Notes: generated from the letters alone by a model not told the origin. A stretch of DNA of 64,000 nucleotides from Bacillus_BU sp051233475 (GCF_051233475.1 NZ_JBKFGH010000037.1:1-64000); one strand, 5' to 3'; positions 36,580-46,104 are shown, counted from the first letter of the stretch. A program made the numbers and translations.

Positions 36580-37557
36580 TTACAGTCTGTTTTTTAAGAA
36601 CTGATATGCCATTTGATCAGCTTCATTTCCCATCGTTGGGCCATGATTAGCCTGGGAAGACGATAAATACATCGCATCCGCATTAGAAGACACTAGGGCT
36701 TTGTAAAGACTTTCGCTTTGATCAATAGGCACGAGCGGGTCCTTGCCACCGTGCAAAATCATCATCGGTGGACAATCGGCACTTACATATGTAATAGGAC
36801 TACATTTTTCGGCTAATTCTATATACTTCCAATCTGGGTCACAAATATCGCCGCTTTCTAGCAATTGATTCAAATCTAATAACGATTTTCCAGGTTCAGT
36901 ATATCCAAGGATTTGGGTTATCACATCATCCATGGATTTGCTTGCATTATCGACTTCTGTTCCAGACAGATTCTTTTTTGCTTGATTCGCATCGTTCCTG
37001 AGGAGTGCTACCAAGTCGGATGGAGCATAAAAAATTGTTGCAGCCCTTACTGCACTCGTATATTCTAGGTTACCGCCGACATCGCCTTCCATTTCACTGC
37101 AATTTGCGCTCATTGCGACCATTGCGGCTAGATGTCCACCAGCAGAGTTCCCCAACACGCCAATCCGTTCGGGATCGATATGATATTTCTCTGAATTTGC
37201 TTTCAAAAACCGTACGACTCCCTTACAGTCATGAATACACGCTGGGAAAACAGACTGACTAGCCAAGCGATAGGATGGAGATACAACAGTAAATCCTTGC
37301 TCAACCAATCTTATAAGTTCCCGGCAATATACTGCTTTTTGGGTAACCTGCTTGTATTCTCCATACATCCATCCCCCTCCGAAATAGTAAATGATGCAGG
37401 GGCCTGGCGTTTTCTGGTTAAGATCTTGATAGATATCCATTTTCAGGGTGTATGGCTCCCCATTATCCAAGGTTACCTCCGCAAAAGGAACATCTTCGTA
37501 GCGCGGCGGGCGCCCCGGAGGACATAAAGGTTTTACTTTAGGTAGTTGTTGTTCCAT
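36580..37557 (-). CDS. Alpha/beta hydrolase of the HSL/BD-FAE esterase group
   Basis: 325-residue esterase. Oxyanion region CIIYYFGGGWMYGEY (HGGG type with Phe for His), nucleophile GVLGNSAGGHLAAM, acid in LHGGKDPLVPIDQS and histidine in QANHGPTMGNE. Such enzymes hydrolyse small acyl or carbohydrate esters. No signal peptide. ATG at 37557 follows AGGGAGAG; the earlier in-frame start has no site. It probably forms an operon with the downstream esterase (53-bp gap); both may remove esters from imported sugars or plant phenolics, which is a guess. Confidence 0.8.
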   Translation of the reverse strand: MEQQLPKVKPLCPPGRPPRYEDVPFAEVTLDNGEPYTLKMDIYQDLNQKTPGPCIIYYFGGGWMYGEYKQVTQKAVYCRELIRLVEQGFTVVSPSYRLASQSVFPACIHDCKGVVRFLKANSEKYHIDPERIGVLGNSAGGHLAAMVAMSANCSEMEGDVGGNLEYTSAVRAATIFYAPSDLVALLRNDANQAKKNLSGTEVDNASKSMDDVITQILGYTEPGKSLLDLNQLLESGDICDPDWKYIELAEKCSPITYVSADCPPMMILHGGKDPLVPIDQSESLYKALVSSNADAMYLSSSQANHGPTMGNEADQMAYQFLKNRL

Positions 37558-37625
37558 ACAATTTCTCTCCCTATATTCTATAAGTTTAGATTTACAACCT
37601 TCTTGCAATAGATTTCATTCTTGAA

Positions 37626-37676
37626 AAAAAACCCCTGCCTCCAGGAAAAGGCAAACCGTCAGCAAGGGTGCCCTTT
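37626..37676 (-). terminator. Terminator downstream of the TerC-family gene
   Basis: Minus-strand outer stem ACCCTTGC / GCAGGGGT with internal pairing in a long loop, followed by TTTTTTT. Confidence 0.65.
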
Positions 37677-37691
37677 TACTTTTCAACTCAT

Positions 37692-38387
37692 TCAACCAAC
37701 CTGTTCTACTTCCCCTTTTGCATCACTTACACTTTTCTTTAATACCACTTTATTCTCTTTTAGTTTACCAGCAATAATAACCCCGGCAATGACCACTATT
37801 TCGAATCCATATTTAATGAAAGAGTTTGTGAAAAATTCATTTAAGTAAGGTTCACCTACGATCATTTTCGATGCTGTCCAAGCTAAGATTCCTGATCCAA
37901 ATGTGATAATTACAGGGAATCGTTCAATCCATTTCAAGATTAATGTACTTCCCCACATCACAACAGGCACAGAGACAAGTAGTCCAAGAATAACAAGCAA
38001 AATATCACCGTGTGCTGCTCCAGCTACTGCTAATACATTATCTAATCCCATTAATGCATCAGCTATAATGATGGTTCGAATGGCCGCCCAAAAATTTTCC
38101 CCTGATTTAATATCACCATGTTTTTCATCATCAACTAGTAGCTTGTATGCAATAATTACTAGAAGAAGGCCCCCTACTAAATGTAATCCTGGTATTTCCA
38201 AAAGCCATACAACTGCCAGAGTTGCAATGGTCCGAATTATAATGGCACCTACAGCACCCCACATAATTACTTTCTTTTGTTGATGCACAGGTAGATTCCT
38301 TGCCGCAAGCCCAATGAGTATGGCATTATCGCCCGCTAGTACCAAATCAATGGCAATAATCGTAAGTAACCCTGTTAAAAATTCCAT
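37692..38387 (-). CDS. TerC-family manganese/metal exporter
   Basis: 231-residue integral membrane protein of the TerC family with about seven helices. Metal-site motifs are AIDLVLAGDNAILIGLAAR in the first helix and IIIADALMGLDNVLAVAGAA in the middle (paired acidic residues). Relatives in B. subtilis (YceF, YkoY) are manganese exporters that help metalate secreted enzymes. The yybP-ykoY riboswitch directly upstream supports manganese control. ATG at 38387 follows AGGGAGG. Confidence 0.92.
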   Translation of the reverse strand: MEFLTGLLTIIAIDLVLAGDNAILIGLAARNLPVHQQKKVIMWGAVGAIIIRTIATLAVVWLLEIPGLHLVGGLLLVIIAYKLLVDDEKHGDIKSGENFWAAIRTIIIADALMGLDNVLAVAGAAHGDILLVILGLLVSVPVVMWGSTLILKWIERFPVIITFGSGILAWTASKMIVGEPYLNEFFTNSFIKYGFEIVVIAGVIIAGKLKENKVVLKKSVSDAKGEVEQVG

Positions 38388-38417
38388 TTATATTCCTCCC
38401 TATATCAAAAGTAAAAA

Positions 38418-38552
38418 TAAAGAGACCTTTGCCTGTAATTAGGCAAAGGTCTCGCTAAGCATAGTATTATGCCAACAAAGCCGATGGAGTAATCCATGTA
38501 TTGACGACTTTGTTTCAGGTTATACCTGACGCTACTCCCCTTTACGAGGTTA
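38418..38552 (-). promoter_or_regulatory. yybP-ykoY manganese riboswitch with terminator
   Basis: The minus-strand leader starts AAAGGGGAGTAGCGTCAGG, the hallmark 5' side of the yybP-ykoY aptamer, and continues with GTCGTC and ATCGGCTTTGTTGGCATAAT segments forming the other helices. It ends in a 13-bp terminator hairpin GAGACCTTTGCCT / AGGCAAAGGTCTC (38422-38453) followed by T-rich sequence. By analogy, manganese binding disrupts the terminator and turns on the exporter. Confidence 0.93.
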
Positions 38553-38633
38553 ATATATAATTTATAAATCCTTAATATCACCTAGCTCCAGTGTCATAAC
38601 CTGTGAAATCTACCTGTTCCTTCTATCACTTTA

Positions 38634-39917
38634 TTAGCTTACAGGGAACAGAAGCATAGCACCTATACATAGCACAATAATGCGGATCAGGTACATAGGT
38701 ACTGAGAACAACCAGAACTGTGGAAGCTTATATTTACCCATGCCTAAAATCATCGCTGGCATACCATCGATTGGCATATACCCGCCGTTCCATCCAGATA
38801 TTACAACTGCAGTTGCGGCAGCAACAGGATTAAGTCCCAAACTAACGCTGGTTGCAATAGCGATTGGTGCAAAGATGTATACAGAACCCATATTTGAACC
38901 AGTAAAAGTAGCACAAGTACTAGTTAGAATTGCGAAGATGAAGATAAGAATGAATGGATTGATGTTAGTACCTAATGAATCCGCCACAACTTCTCCGATC
39001 ATAGCTGTAAATCCAGAGTTAGCCAGAGCGTCAGCAACACCGATAACACCAGCCATCATAAGGATTACAGGTGCCCCCATATTATCTCGAACTTCCTTGA
39101 AGTCAAGTACGTTGATTATTAATAAGAATGCTCCAAAAAGGCCAGGGATTACATAAGCTGCATTGCCCAATACGTTCATAAGCATCATACCAACAACACT
39201 GAGGATAAATGCAGCGATAGTGAAGTATTCTTTCCATGCAGGCATAGCCCCAATCTCAAGCGTAGCCGCCACCTCATCAAATTCAGAAGCTTCCGTAATT
39301 GGATGATCCGGTAGAAGACGATAAGCAACCAAACTCCATGCCAAGAAACCAAGAGCCAGGATGAAATTCACTACAGCAAATTTCGACATAGAAAGCCCGG
39401 CGGTATAACCTGCCGTTTCCAGTACACTAACAGTAACACCATAGAAAAGTGCAACATTGAAAGGAATTAAAGGGTGGTTAGTAGCAAACCCTAAAGGCAT
39501 CATCAGCTTGGACGTAGGCATTTTTTTATTATAAGGGATAGTAGATATTAAGGATAGAATCAGAACATAGTAACCAGTGGCACCGGCACCTGGTAAACTG
39601 GCACCAAGCATAACTACCACAAGCAAAAGTGCATAGCTCTTATAACCGCCCTTCTTTACCAAAGCGAGCATAGAGGACTGAACCTTACCAATCAAGCTAG
39701 TCTTCATTAGTCCCGCCATAACAACCATAAAGCCAGCGATCATGATAACGCTTGGGTTCACGAAGCCTGCGAAAGCCTCCTGAACAGTGGACAGACCTGT
39801 AACTACTAGCAGAAGGCATGCCAGGATTGGTGGTGCACCGAAGGCGAATTTGTCTGACATGATCATGACAATCATTATGACCAAAATACCAAGGGCAAGA
39901 CTCATTGACATTGTCAT
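38634..39917 (-). CDS. SLC13/DASS-type anion permease
   Basis: 427-residue polytopic transporter (about eleven helices) of the SLC13/ArsB-type ion-transporter superfamily. It has two internally related halves, each with a hairpin loop motif: MLGASLPGAGATGYYVLILSLI and TSTCATFTGSNMGSVYIFAPIA. The family imports di/tricarboxylates and other organic acids with sodium. As the last gene of the catabolic cluster, it is the likely importer of the cluster's substrate. GGAG precedes the ATG. Confidence 0.82.
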   Translation of the reverse strand: MTMSMSLALGILVIMIVMIMSDKFAFGAPPILACLLLVVTGLSTVQEAFAGFVNPSVIMIAGFMVVMAGLMKTSLIGKVQSSMLALVKKGGYKSYALLLVVVMLGASLPGAGATGYYVLILSLISTIPYNKKMPTSKLMMPLGFATNHPLIPFNVALFYGVTVSVLETAGYTAGLSMSKFAVVNFILALGFLAWSLVAYRLLPDHPITEASEFDEVAATLEIGAMPAWKEYFTIAAFILSVVGMMLMNVLGNAAYVIPGLFGAFLLIINVLDFKEVRDNMGAPVILMMAGVIGVADALANSGFTAMIGEVVADSLGTNINPFILIFIFAILTSTCATFTGSNMGSVYIFAPIAIATSVSLGLNPVAAATAVVISGWNGGYMPIDGMPAMILGMGKYKLPQFWLFSVPMYLIRIIVLCIGAMLLFPVS

Positions 39918-39997
39918 TTTTTGTTTCTCCTCTCTTTTTCATAACTAGTTTATTGGATATTTTGTTAACTCGGGTTAATTATGTGATAACTTAATAT

Positions 39998-41164
39998 CTA
40001 ACTTATTTCTCCAGATGTAGGATTGTAAACCCCTTCATTTTCACGTTTTTTACCATATAAATCTTCCACTGAAAAGCCGTTATATTTTACACATAATCTA
40101 TTTTTATATGCATATACTAAATGTAAAAGTCCTTTTGAATCTTGATAAATAGTAGGATATTCAAATTGTGAATTATTCGTTTTATTCTCTGCTCCAATGA
40201 AACCTTCTGCGTGTTCAATAATTCGTCCGATTGGCCAAGTATTTCCGCCATCTTCAGACACTGAAACCACTACCGGGTTTCTTAATCCAGGCCATGCTAC
40301 TTTACCTTTTTCAGGATTATTGGCAGCGTTTGCATTATATGCAAGAGCAATTGCACCGTTATCCAGCTTGATTGCACTTATACTTGCATTATTATTTGGT
40401 AAGATTGTTGGCTCAGGCACTGTCCAAGAATCTCCATAATCCTTTGACTCACTTCTATAAATATAATCGGCAAATCTACTTCTCATAAATGCCACTAAAT
40501 GACCATCTTCCAATTCTATAACATTGGCATGTACTCGTCCGTTACTTTCAGGCATGCGGACTGCTTTCCATGTAATTCCTTCATCATCTGATACTTGGAA
40601 TACTGTAGGATCGTTTGTAAGACCTAATTCTGAATCTTCACATACCCATGTGCCAAATATCCATCTACCATTACTTAATACTTGAATAGTTTGTCGAACA
40701 AATGTACCAGGCTGGCTAAATAATACTTCTGGTTCAGTCCAACTTTCACCATTATCGTAGGTTTTCTGATATTTAATAATTGACGTAAACTGCATATTAT
40801 CTTTCCCTGGTTGTCGACCTTCCTGAGAAGTATAGATTAACCATACTGATTTATCAGGTGCTAGGAAAAATGATGGGTTTTGCTCACTACGCGTATCATC
40901 CTGCGAGACAATTTTCGGTTCATTCCACTCCCCAGATTCATGATTAAATTTTGATAATACAATTGAAATATCAGGACTGCCTTCAAATGAACCTGCAAAC
41001 CATGCACATAATAAATCTCCATTGTCTACCTCAATGATAGTTGGTGCATGTGCGGTTGAAAAAGGACCAGATGGAATTAAAGAAAAATCAATATTTGTAT
41101 AAGCATCATGATATAATTTACCGTTTGGAATTGACTCGTTAATTACGATCTTATTATTACTCAT
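39998..41164 (-). CDS. Sialidase-like (BNR repeat) beta-propeller protein
   Basis: 388-residue six-bladed propeller of the sialidase/neuraminidase superfamily. Asp-box-like repeats include KTYDNGESWTEPE, SDDEGITWKAV, KDYGDSWTVPE and SEDGGNTWPIG. An Arg-triad-like set may be present (APTIIEVDNG, FVRQTIQ, MRSRFAD). There is no signal peptide, so it is predicted cytoplasmic, unusual for a scavenging sialidase; related intracellular proteins include hydrolases and lyases acting on sugar acids. ATG at 41164 is preceded by AAGGTGAT. Confidence 0.78.
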   Translation of the reverse strand: MSNNKIVINESIPNGKLYHDAYTNIDFSLIPSGPFSTAHAPTIIEVDNGDLLCAWFAGSFEGSPDISIVLSKFNHESGEWNEPKIVSQDDTRSEQNPSFFLAPDKSVWLIYTSQEGRQPGKDNMQFTSIIKYQKTYDNGESWTEPEVLFSQPGTFVRQTIQVLSNGRWIFGTWVCEDSELGLTNDPTVFQVSDDEGITWKAVRMPESNGRVHANVIELEDGHLVAFMRSRFADYIYRSESKDYGDSWTVPEPTILPNNNASISAIKLDNGAIALAYNANAANNPEKGKVAWPGLRNPVVVSVSEDGGNTWPIGRIIEHAEGFIGAENKTNNSQFEYPTIYQDSKGLLHLVYAYKNRLCVKYNGFSVEDLYGKKRENEGVYNPTSGEIS

Positions 41165-41186
41165 ACTGATCACCTTATCTTTCTAT

Positions 41187-41627
41187 TTAAATTTCTATCT
41201 TGATTACCGCTTTAATGTATTTCGTCGCTTTATTAATATGTTTTAACGCTTTGTGTCCATCGTGAGGCAGACAAATATAGGCCATGCCCTTACTGATTTC
41301 GATGATTGCTTTCGGACTACCGTTTAATCGAACCACATCCTTTCCAGGATTATATTCAACATCAACTACTAATTGATTAATTGGTGCCCAAGCTACATAT
41401 TCAGATCCATCTAAAACAATTTGAACGTCAATATATTTTTTATGTGCTTCAAATGTCCCCTCATCTATATGATTCGTAGTTCCTTCCTGAAAGAACAAAT
41501 AACCACCATCAAAATCAAATCGTCTATTATAATCTACTTCGACTTCGTTTAATTTCTCTAAACCGTTGGCGATTTTTGGATTAAGCGATATATATTCATC
41601 TAAATTTTCTATTAAATCAAATATCAC
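41187..41627 (-). CDS. YhcH/YjgK/YiaL family protein (DUF386)
   Basis: About 147-residue cupin-fold protein of the YhcH/EbgC group. Typical features are YLFFQEGTTNHIDEGTFEAHKKYIDVQIVLDGSEYVAWAP and the C-terminal YICLPHDGHKALKH with metal-binding His/Glu residues. Members sit in sialic-acid and rare-sugar operons and are thought to be anomerases or epimerases. The GTG at 41627 (MIFDLIENL) matches the usual family start; an upstream GTG adds three codons. Confidence 0.85.
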   Translation of the reverse strand: MIFDLIENLDEYISLNPKIANGLEKLNEVEVDYNRRFDFDGGYLFFQEGTTNHIDEGTFEAHKKYIDVQIVLDGSEYVAWAPINQLVVDVEYNPGKDVVRLNGSPKAIIEISKGMAYICLPHDGHKALKHINKATKYIKAVIKIEI

Positions 41628-41644
41628 TCTATTCACTTCGTTTC

Positions 41645-42673
41645 TTATTTAGCATTATTTGCTAGCTGTACCGCGTAATCAATTGCATTTTCAAGACTAA
41701 GTTCACTCGCAGTCATATTACCTGCTTGATCAAATGCGGTTCCATGATCCACTGAGGTTCGAATAATTGGTAATCCCAATGTAATATTAACTCCAGAAAC
41801 CTCTTTCCACTTATTTTGTTCTTTATCAAATACAAACCCTAATAATTTTAATGGGATATGTCCTTGGTCATGGTACATTGCCACAACGATATCATACATA
41901 CCACCACGAGCTTTTGAGAAAACTGTATCTGGAGGGATAGGCCCGAATACATTTAGCCCTTCACCTTTAGCTGTTTCAATAGCAGGGATGATCTCATCAA
42001 TTTCTTCAGTACCAAATAATCCATTTTCTCCACAATGTGGATTTAATCCCGCCACAGCAATCCTTGGATTTTCGAATCCTAAGTTTACACAAGCTTGATG
42101 CGCAATTTTTATGACATCTAATACTCTCTCTTTTTTAGCTAAATCGCAGGCTTGTCTTAAAGAAACATGCGTTGAAACGTGAACCACTCTTAAATCACCA
42201 TCAGCTAACATCATCGAAAATTTATTAGTATTGGTAAGCTGTCCATAAATTTCAGTATGACCAGCAAAGTGATGTCCTGCTAAGTTTAACGCTTCTTTAT
42301 TTAATGGATTCGTAACGGTTGCATCTACTTTCCCTTCAAGTGCTAACTCAATGACTTTTTCAACATAGCGATATGCAGCATTTCCGGCTTCTTTAGACAC
42401 TTCACCAATCCGTAATTCATTTGCATCTACAGATGCTAAGTCCATTACATCCATTGTTCCCCATTCATACAATCCATCTTCCGGTGTAGTAATGGCATTA
42501 ACTTTTATGTTAAATTCCGGGAATTTCTCTAAATAGCTCTCTACAATACTTTTATCTCCAATAAGTAGGGGTTTACATTTTTCGTATAAGCTTTTCTTTT
42601 GAAAAGCTTTAATTGAAATCTCAGGTCCGATACCTGCAGGATCACCCATTGTTATTCCAATAATTTTTTTCAT
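41645..42673 (-). CDS. pdxA2: PdxA2-type 4-phospho-threonate/erythronate dehydrogenase
   Basis: 342-residue member of the PdxA family with intact metal-binding histidines (HHFAGHTEIYGQLT, VVHVSTHVSLRQA, MYHDQGHIPLKLLGF) and the N-terminal ITMGDPAGIGPEI. PdxA2 proteins encoded next to DUF1537 kinases oxidise and decarboxylate 4-phospho-D-threonate or -erythronate to dihydroxyacetone phosphate; vitamin B6 PdxA is less likely since bacilli use PdxST. AGGAGG precedes the ATG. Confidence 0.88.
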   Translation of the reverse strand: MKKIIGITMGDPAGIGPEISIKAFQKKSLYEKCKPLLIGDKSIVESYLEKFPEFNIKVNAITTPEDGLYEWGTMDVMDLASVDANELRIGEVSKEAGNAAYRYVEKVIELALEGKVDATVTNPLNKEALNLAGHHFAGHTEIYGQLTNTNKFSMMLADGDLRVVHVSTHVSLRQACDLAKKERVLDVIKIAHQACVNLGFENPRIAVAGLNPHCGENGLFGTEEIDEIIPAIETAKGEGLNVFGPIPPDTVFSKARGGMYDIVVAMYHDQGHIPLKLLGFVFDKEQNKWKEVSGVNITLGLPIIRTSVDHGTAFDQAGNMTASELSLENAIDYAVQLANNAK

Positions 42674-42686
42674 AATGTCCTCCTAA

Positions 42687-43586
42687 CTACTTCATCCCTG
42701 CTTCACTATTTACATTCAACACTGATTTTAATGCAGTAATTCCTTCATCAGACACTTGATTAAATGGTGCACGGCACTTGCCAACTGGATAGCCTAGTAG
42801 TTCAACTGCAGTTTTTACCACGGTATTTGGATTCGCATATTTAAAACAATCTCTAAAACTTCTGATAGAATCTTGATATTTACGAGCTTCTTCAATATTA
42901 TCGTTTACAAATTGTTCGTATATTTGCGCCATAGTAAACGGATAAACATTAGAACATCCTGCAATACCGCCTGTTCCCCCAGCAAGTAACGTCCATAATA
43001 TTAATGAATCATTACCTGATAGCACAGAGAAATCTTCTCTATTTCTTGTTCTTTCAATATATTGAAGAATATTATCAAAGTTTCCACTACTATCTTTGAC
43101 ACCAACAATATTTTCAATGTGACTTAGTCTTTCAACAGTCGCAGGTTGAATAGTATTGCCGGTTCTAGCTGGAATATTGTATAAAACAATTGGCATATCA
43201 ACCGCTTCAGCAATTGTTTTAAAATGAGTATAAATCTCTTCTTGAGTTGCTGATGCAAAATATGGCGTAATGATTGATAGGTAGTCAACACCCACTCGCT
43301 TTGCTTCTAAAGACAAGCGAATTGTATCTTGTGTCCCAACTAATCCTGTTGATGCATATACTGGAACCCTGCCCGCTACCGTATCAACTACTGTTTCCAT
43401 GACACGCACTTTTTCTGCTTCACTTAAAATATAGCCTTCTCCATTAGTACCAAACGTAAAAATACCATGGACACCATTCTCAATGACTCTATTCACCTGA
43501 TTTACGAGTTCTTCATAGTTAACTTCTTCATTGTCATACATAGGTGTGACAATTGGTGAAATAATTCCTTGTAATTTGTTATGCAT
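42687..43586 (-). CDS. DapA/NanA-family class I aldolase or dehydratase
   Basis: 299-residue TIM barrel of the dihydrodipicolinate synthase / N-acetylneuraminate lyase family. The Schiff-base lysine is in NIVGVKDSSGNFD; the tyrosine is in PIVLYNIPARTGN; the loop GIFTFGTNGEGYILS has a GTNGE motif (GTTGE in DapA). It presumably cleaves or dehydrates a 2-keto-3-deoxy sugar acid made in this pathway; the exact substrate cannot be told. ATG at 43586 is 8 nt from AGGAG; nearer upstream starts overlap the site. Confidence 0.85.
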   Translation of the reverse strand: MHNKLQGIISPIVTPMYDNEEVNYEELVNQVNRVIENGVHGIFTFGTNGEGYILSEAEKVRVMETVVDTVAGRVPVYASTGLVGTQDTIRLSLEAKRVGVDYLSIITPYFASATQEEIYTHFKTIAEAVDMPIVLYNIPARTGNTIQPATVERLSHIENIVGVKDSSGNFDNILQYIERTRNREDFSVLSGNDSLILWTLLAGGTGGIAGCSNVYPFTMAQIYEQFVNDNIEEARKYQDSIRSFRDCFKYANPNTVVKTAVELLGYPVGKCRAPFNQVSDEGITALKSVLNVNSEAGMK

Positions 43587-43597
43587 ACTCATCACTC

Positions 43598-44755
43598 CTA
43601 CATAATTTCTAGATAAATTTTACGAGCATCTTCTGGAGTTACTTCTCTCATATTATTCACAAGTAATCTTTGAACATCCATTCCAGCCTCGACTAATTCG
43701 TCTAGATCTTCCTGAGGTACATTGAAGGTTTTTAAGCTAGTCGGAATTTCAAGTGTTTTCACAATGTTTTCTATTAAATCGATGATATATTTTGATTTTT
43801 CATTTACAGTTAATTCTTCATTTTTTTCTTTTACAACTCGATCATATGCTTTAGCTAAGAGGTCTTTAATAACTGGCTCATTAAACTTCATAACTGGTGT
43901 TAGTAGAATTGCATTAGAAACACCATGAGCAATGTGATATTTTCCACCTAAAGGATAAGACAATGCATGTACAGCGGTTGTCCCTGAAGATGTAATCGCT
44001 ACCCCAGCATAGAAAGAACCTAATAACATATTACTTTTAGCTTCAAGTGCATCTGGATTTGTGCAAGCTTCAATAATGTTATTCATAATTAAATCTAATG
44101 CCTCTAGTGCAAATGTATCACTGATTGGGTTAGCTTTTTTTGAAGTAAAACATTCTATCGCATGTGCTAGAGCATCAACACCTGTTGCTGCAGCAATAGG
44201 TTTAGGTAAATTTTTTATCATGTTGCTATCTAAAATCACATGGTCAGCAATTAATTCACCATTTACAATACCAACTTTTAGATTTTTTTCAGGTACACCT
44301 ACAATGCTATTGGGAGTTGCTTCAGATCCTGTGCCAGCTGTGGTAGGAATCATTAATGATGTCACTTGTTTTTTAGCTAATAACGGATCCTCTAGTAAAT
44401 CTTTCACCGTATAATCATCAGTAGATAACACGGATGCTAATTTAGCGATATCCATAACACTTCCACCACCAACTCCAATGATAAAATCAGAGTTCAATGC
44501 TTTAAAATGATCAACAACCGCTTGAGCTTCTGTGTAAGATGGCTCTGTTGGGATATCAGATAAGATTTCGTACTCGATATGATTCTTTTCGATAATACTG
44601 ATGACTTCGTCTAGCAAACCAACTTTAAGTATGCCTTTATCTGTAAATATCGTGATTTTTTTCACACCGTCTTTGATAATGGTATTTAGGTTTTGCATGG
44701 CATCAGAACCTGCAAACACATTTTTTGGCATTTTTAAATTATATTGATTTAACAT
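43598..44755 (-). CDS. Iron-containing alcohol dehydrogenase
   Basis: 385-residue group III alcohol dehydrogenase. NAD-binding DFIIGVGGGSVMDIAKLAS, PTTAGTGSEATPNSIV, and the metal-binding region DALAHAIECFTSKKANPISD with HALSYPLGGKYHIAHGVSNAI supplying histidines. It interconverts an alcohol/hydroxyacid and carbonyl, likely an intermediate of the sugar-acid route. The ATG at 44755 overlaps the kinase end by 17 bp and has GGAG 9 nt upstream, so translation is coupled. Confidence 0.88.
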   Translation of the reverse strand: MLNQYNLKMPKNVFAGSDAMQNLNTIIKDGVKKITIFTDKGILKVGLLDEVISIIEKNHIEYEILSDIPTEPSYTEAQAVVDHFKALNSDFIIGVGGGSVMDIAKLASVLSTDDYTVKDLLEDPLLAKKQVTSLMIPTTAGTGSEATPNSIVGVPEKNLKVGIVNGELIADHVILDSNMIKNLPKPIAAATGVDALAHAIECFTSKKANPISDTFALEALDLIMNNIIEACTNPDALEAKSNMLLGSFYAGVAITSSGTTAVHALSYPLGGKYHIAHGVSNAILLTPVMKFNEPVIKDLLAKAYDRVVKEKNEELTVNEKSKYIIDLIENIVKTLEIPTSLKTFNVPQEDLDELVEAGMDVQRLLVNNMREVTPEDARKIYLEIM

Positions 44756-45989
44756 AGTATGCATCTCCTTTTTCACTAATTAATGCATTTAATTTAATAA
44801 ACAGATCTTCATTACCCAATCCGCCAGATTTCGTAATGACATAATGTTCTTCATCTTTAAAATCAATACTTCCTAGAACAATTCCGGGGAATAATTCTTT
44901 CAAAGGTTTAATTTCAGTAATCCCAAATACTCTCATCGATTGATATAATGTATCTCCACCGGTAAATAATATTGTTCTTTTAATACCATTTGAGATGAGA
45001 TTCTTTACTAAGTATCCGAGTGACTGTCCTATCCTAAATCTTAGTTCATTTCTTTGATCAGATAATTGATTTACTTTATCTGTCGACACATTCCCAAATG
45101 TTTCAAACATTAAAGGTTGTTCCATTTTTAAATATTGATTTATATCTTCTCGCCCTTTTACTGTATCCCAATATTGTTTATCCCAAAGTTGCTCCAACGT
45201 TAAAGATATTCGTTTAAATCCATTCACTTCCGCAAATACAATTTGTTTTTTTGTTACTGGATTAACACTTCCACTTACAATTAATAATGGAAGTTTAATA
45301 TCGTTTTGCGTTGTATCCCTTTTTTCATAGATTATATTTGCTAATGCTTTAGCAAACCCGGCACACCCCACCGTTATATTTAATGCACCATTCATTAATA
45401 GTTCATACCCTTGAGATAGCATCTCCTCATCAGAGTGACTTTCTATTAACAAAATTCTTTCTTGTTTTGGAGGAATTTTATATGTTTTTGTAATATAAGT
45501 TGTTAACTCTGCTTCTTTAAGTAGAAGAGTTGGAATATGGCTTTCCGTTACTGGTTCGTACGGATCTTGTCCAAAAACACTTTCACTTACTGGTATTGAA
45601 TCTATAAGTAATATTCCATCGCAACTAAAGCGATTTTGTTCAGGATACGCCGGAATAAACGGAATGGATACATCTTCGAAAACATCACTCAAAGCTCTTA
45701 ACTCAGAAGCAACATTTCCTCTTAACGCTGAATCCACTTTTTTAAATATATATGGAATATTTTCTTCTTTAGCTTTTAAGGCGATCTTCTTGATCACTTC
45801 ATATGCATCACGTTTATTCAAATATCTTGTTTCAGTATTGAAGACAAGTACTTCTATTTGACGTGTAGTTTCACCAAATTCAAACTCTAAATCAGAGGTC
45901 ACTACAGTATTAACACCGTAATTTGAGAACTGGACTCCGGTATCAAGCGCTCCCGTAAAATCGTCAGCCATTATAAGTACCCTGATCAT
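44739..45989 (-). CDS. Four-carbon acid sugar kinase (DUF1537)
   Basis: 416-residue kinase of the DUF1537 (DtnK/DenK/OtnK) family. The N-terminal substrate domain starts LIMADDFTGALDTGVQFS (the family DD-T-GA signature) with RYLNKRDAY and KKVDSALRGNVASEL; the C-terminal nucleotide domain has FTGGDTLYQSMRVFGI and GIVLGSID...ITKSGGLGNEDLF. It phosphorylates C4 sugar acids such as D-threonate, feeding PdxA2. It is the first gene of the minus-strand operon, divergent from the regulator. AAGGTGGTG precedes the ATG. Confidence 0.9.
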   Translation of the reverse strand: MIRVLIMADDFTGALDTGVQFSNYGVNTVVTSDLEFEFGETTRQIEVLVFNTETRYLNKRDAYEVIKKIALKAKEENIPYIFKKVDSALRGNVASELRALSDVFEDVSIPFIPAYPEQNRFSCDGILLIDSIPVSESVFGQDPYEPVTESHIPTLLLKEAELTTYITKTYKIPPKQERILLIESHSDEEMLSQGYELLMNGALNITVGCAGFAKALANIIYEKRDTTQNDIKLPLLIVSGSVNPVTKKQIVFAEVNGFKRISLTLEQLWDKQYWDTVKGREDINQYLKMEQPLMFETFGNVSTDKVNQLSDQRNELRFRIGQSLGYLVKNLISNGIKRTILFTGGDTLYQSMRVFGITEIKPLKELFPGIVLGSIDFKDEEHYVITKSGGLGNEDLFIKLNALISEKGDAYYVKSI

Positions 45990-46050
45990 TTATTCACCAC
46001 CTTAGTACTTTATAATGAAATTATAGGCTTATACTCGACCTAAAAAAATA

Positions 46051-46104
46051 TGATAACGATAATTATTGTTACATTTTGAAACTTTTTTATAGAAAACGCT
46101 ACCA
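46051..46104. promoter_or_regulatory. Divergent control region: palindromic operator and cre-like site
   Basis: An AT-rich 23-nt imperfect palindrome TGATAACGAT-AATT-ATTGTTACA (46051-46073) lies between the kinase operon and the regulator gene and is a candidate operator. AGAAAACGCTACCA (46091-46104) fits a CcpA catabolite-response element except for its first base. No convincing sigma-54 -24/-12 element was seen. Confidence 0.5.

Noticed and set aside
41645..42673. Vitamin B6 biosynthesis PdxA
   Set aside because: Bacilli make PLP with PdxS/PdxT, and the adjacent DUF1537 kinase points to the PdxA2 sugar-acid role.
42687..43586. True DapA (lysine pathway)
   Set aside because: The loop has GTNGE instead of GTTGE and the gene lies in a sugar catabolic operon, not with lysine genes.
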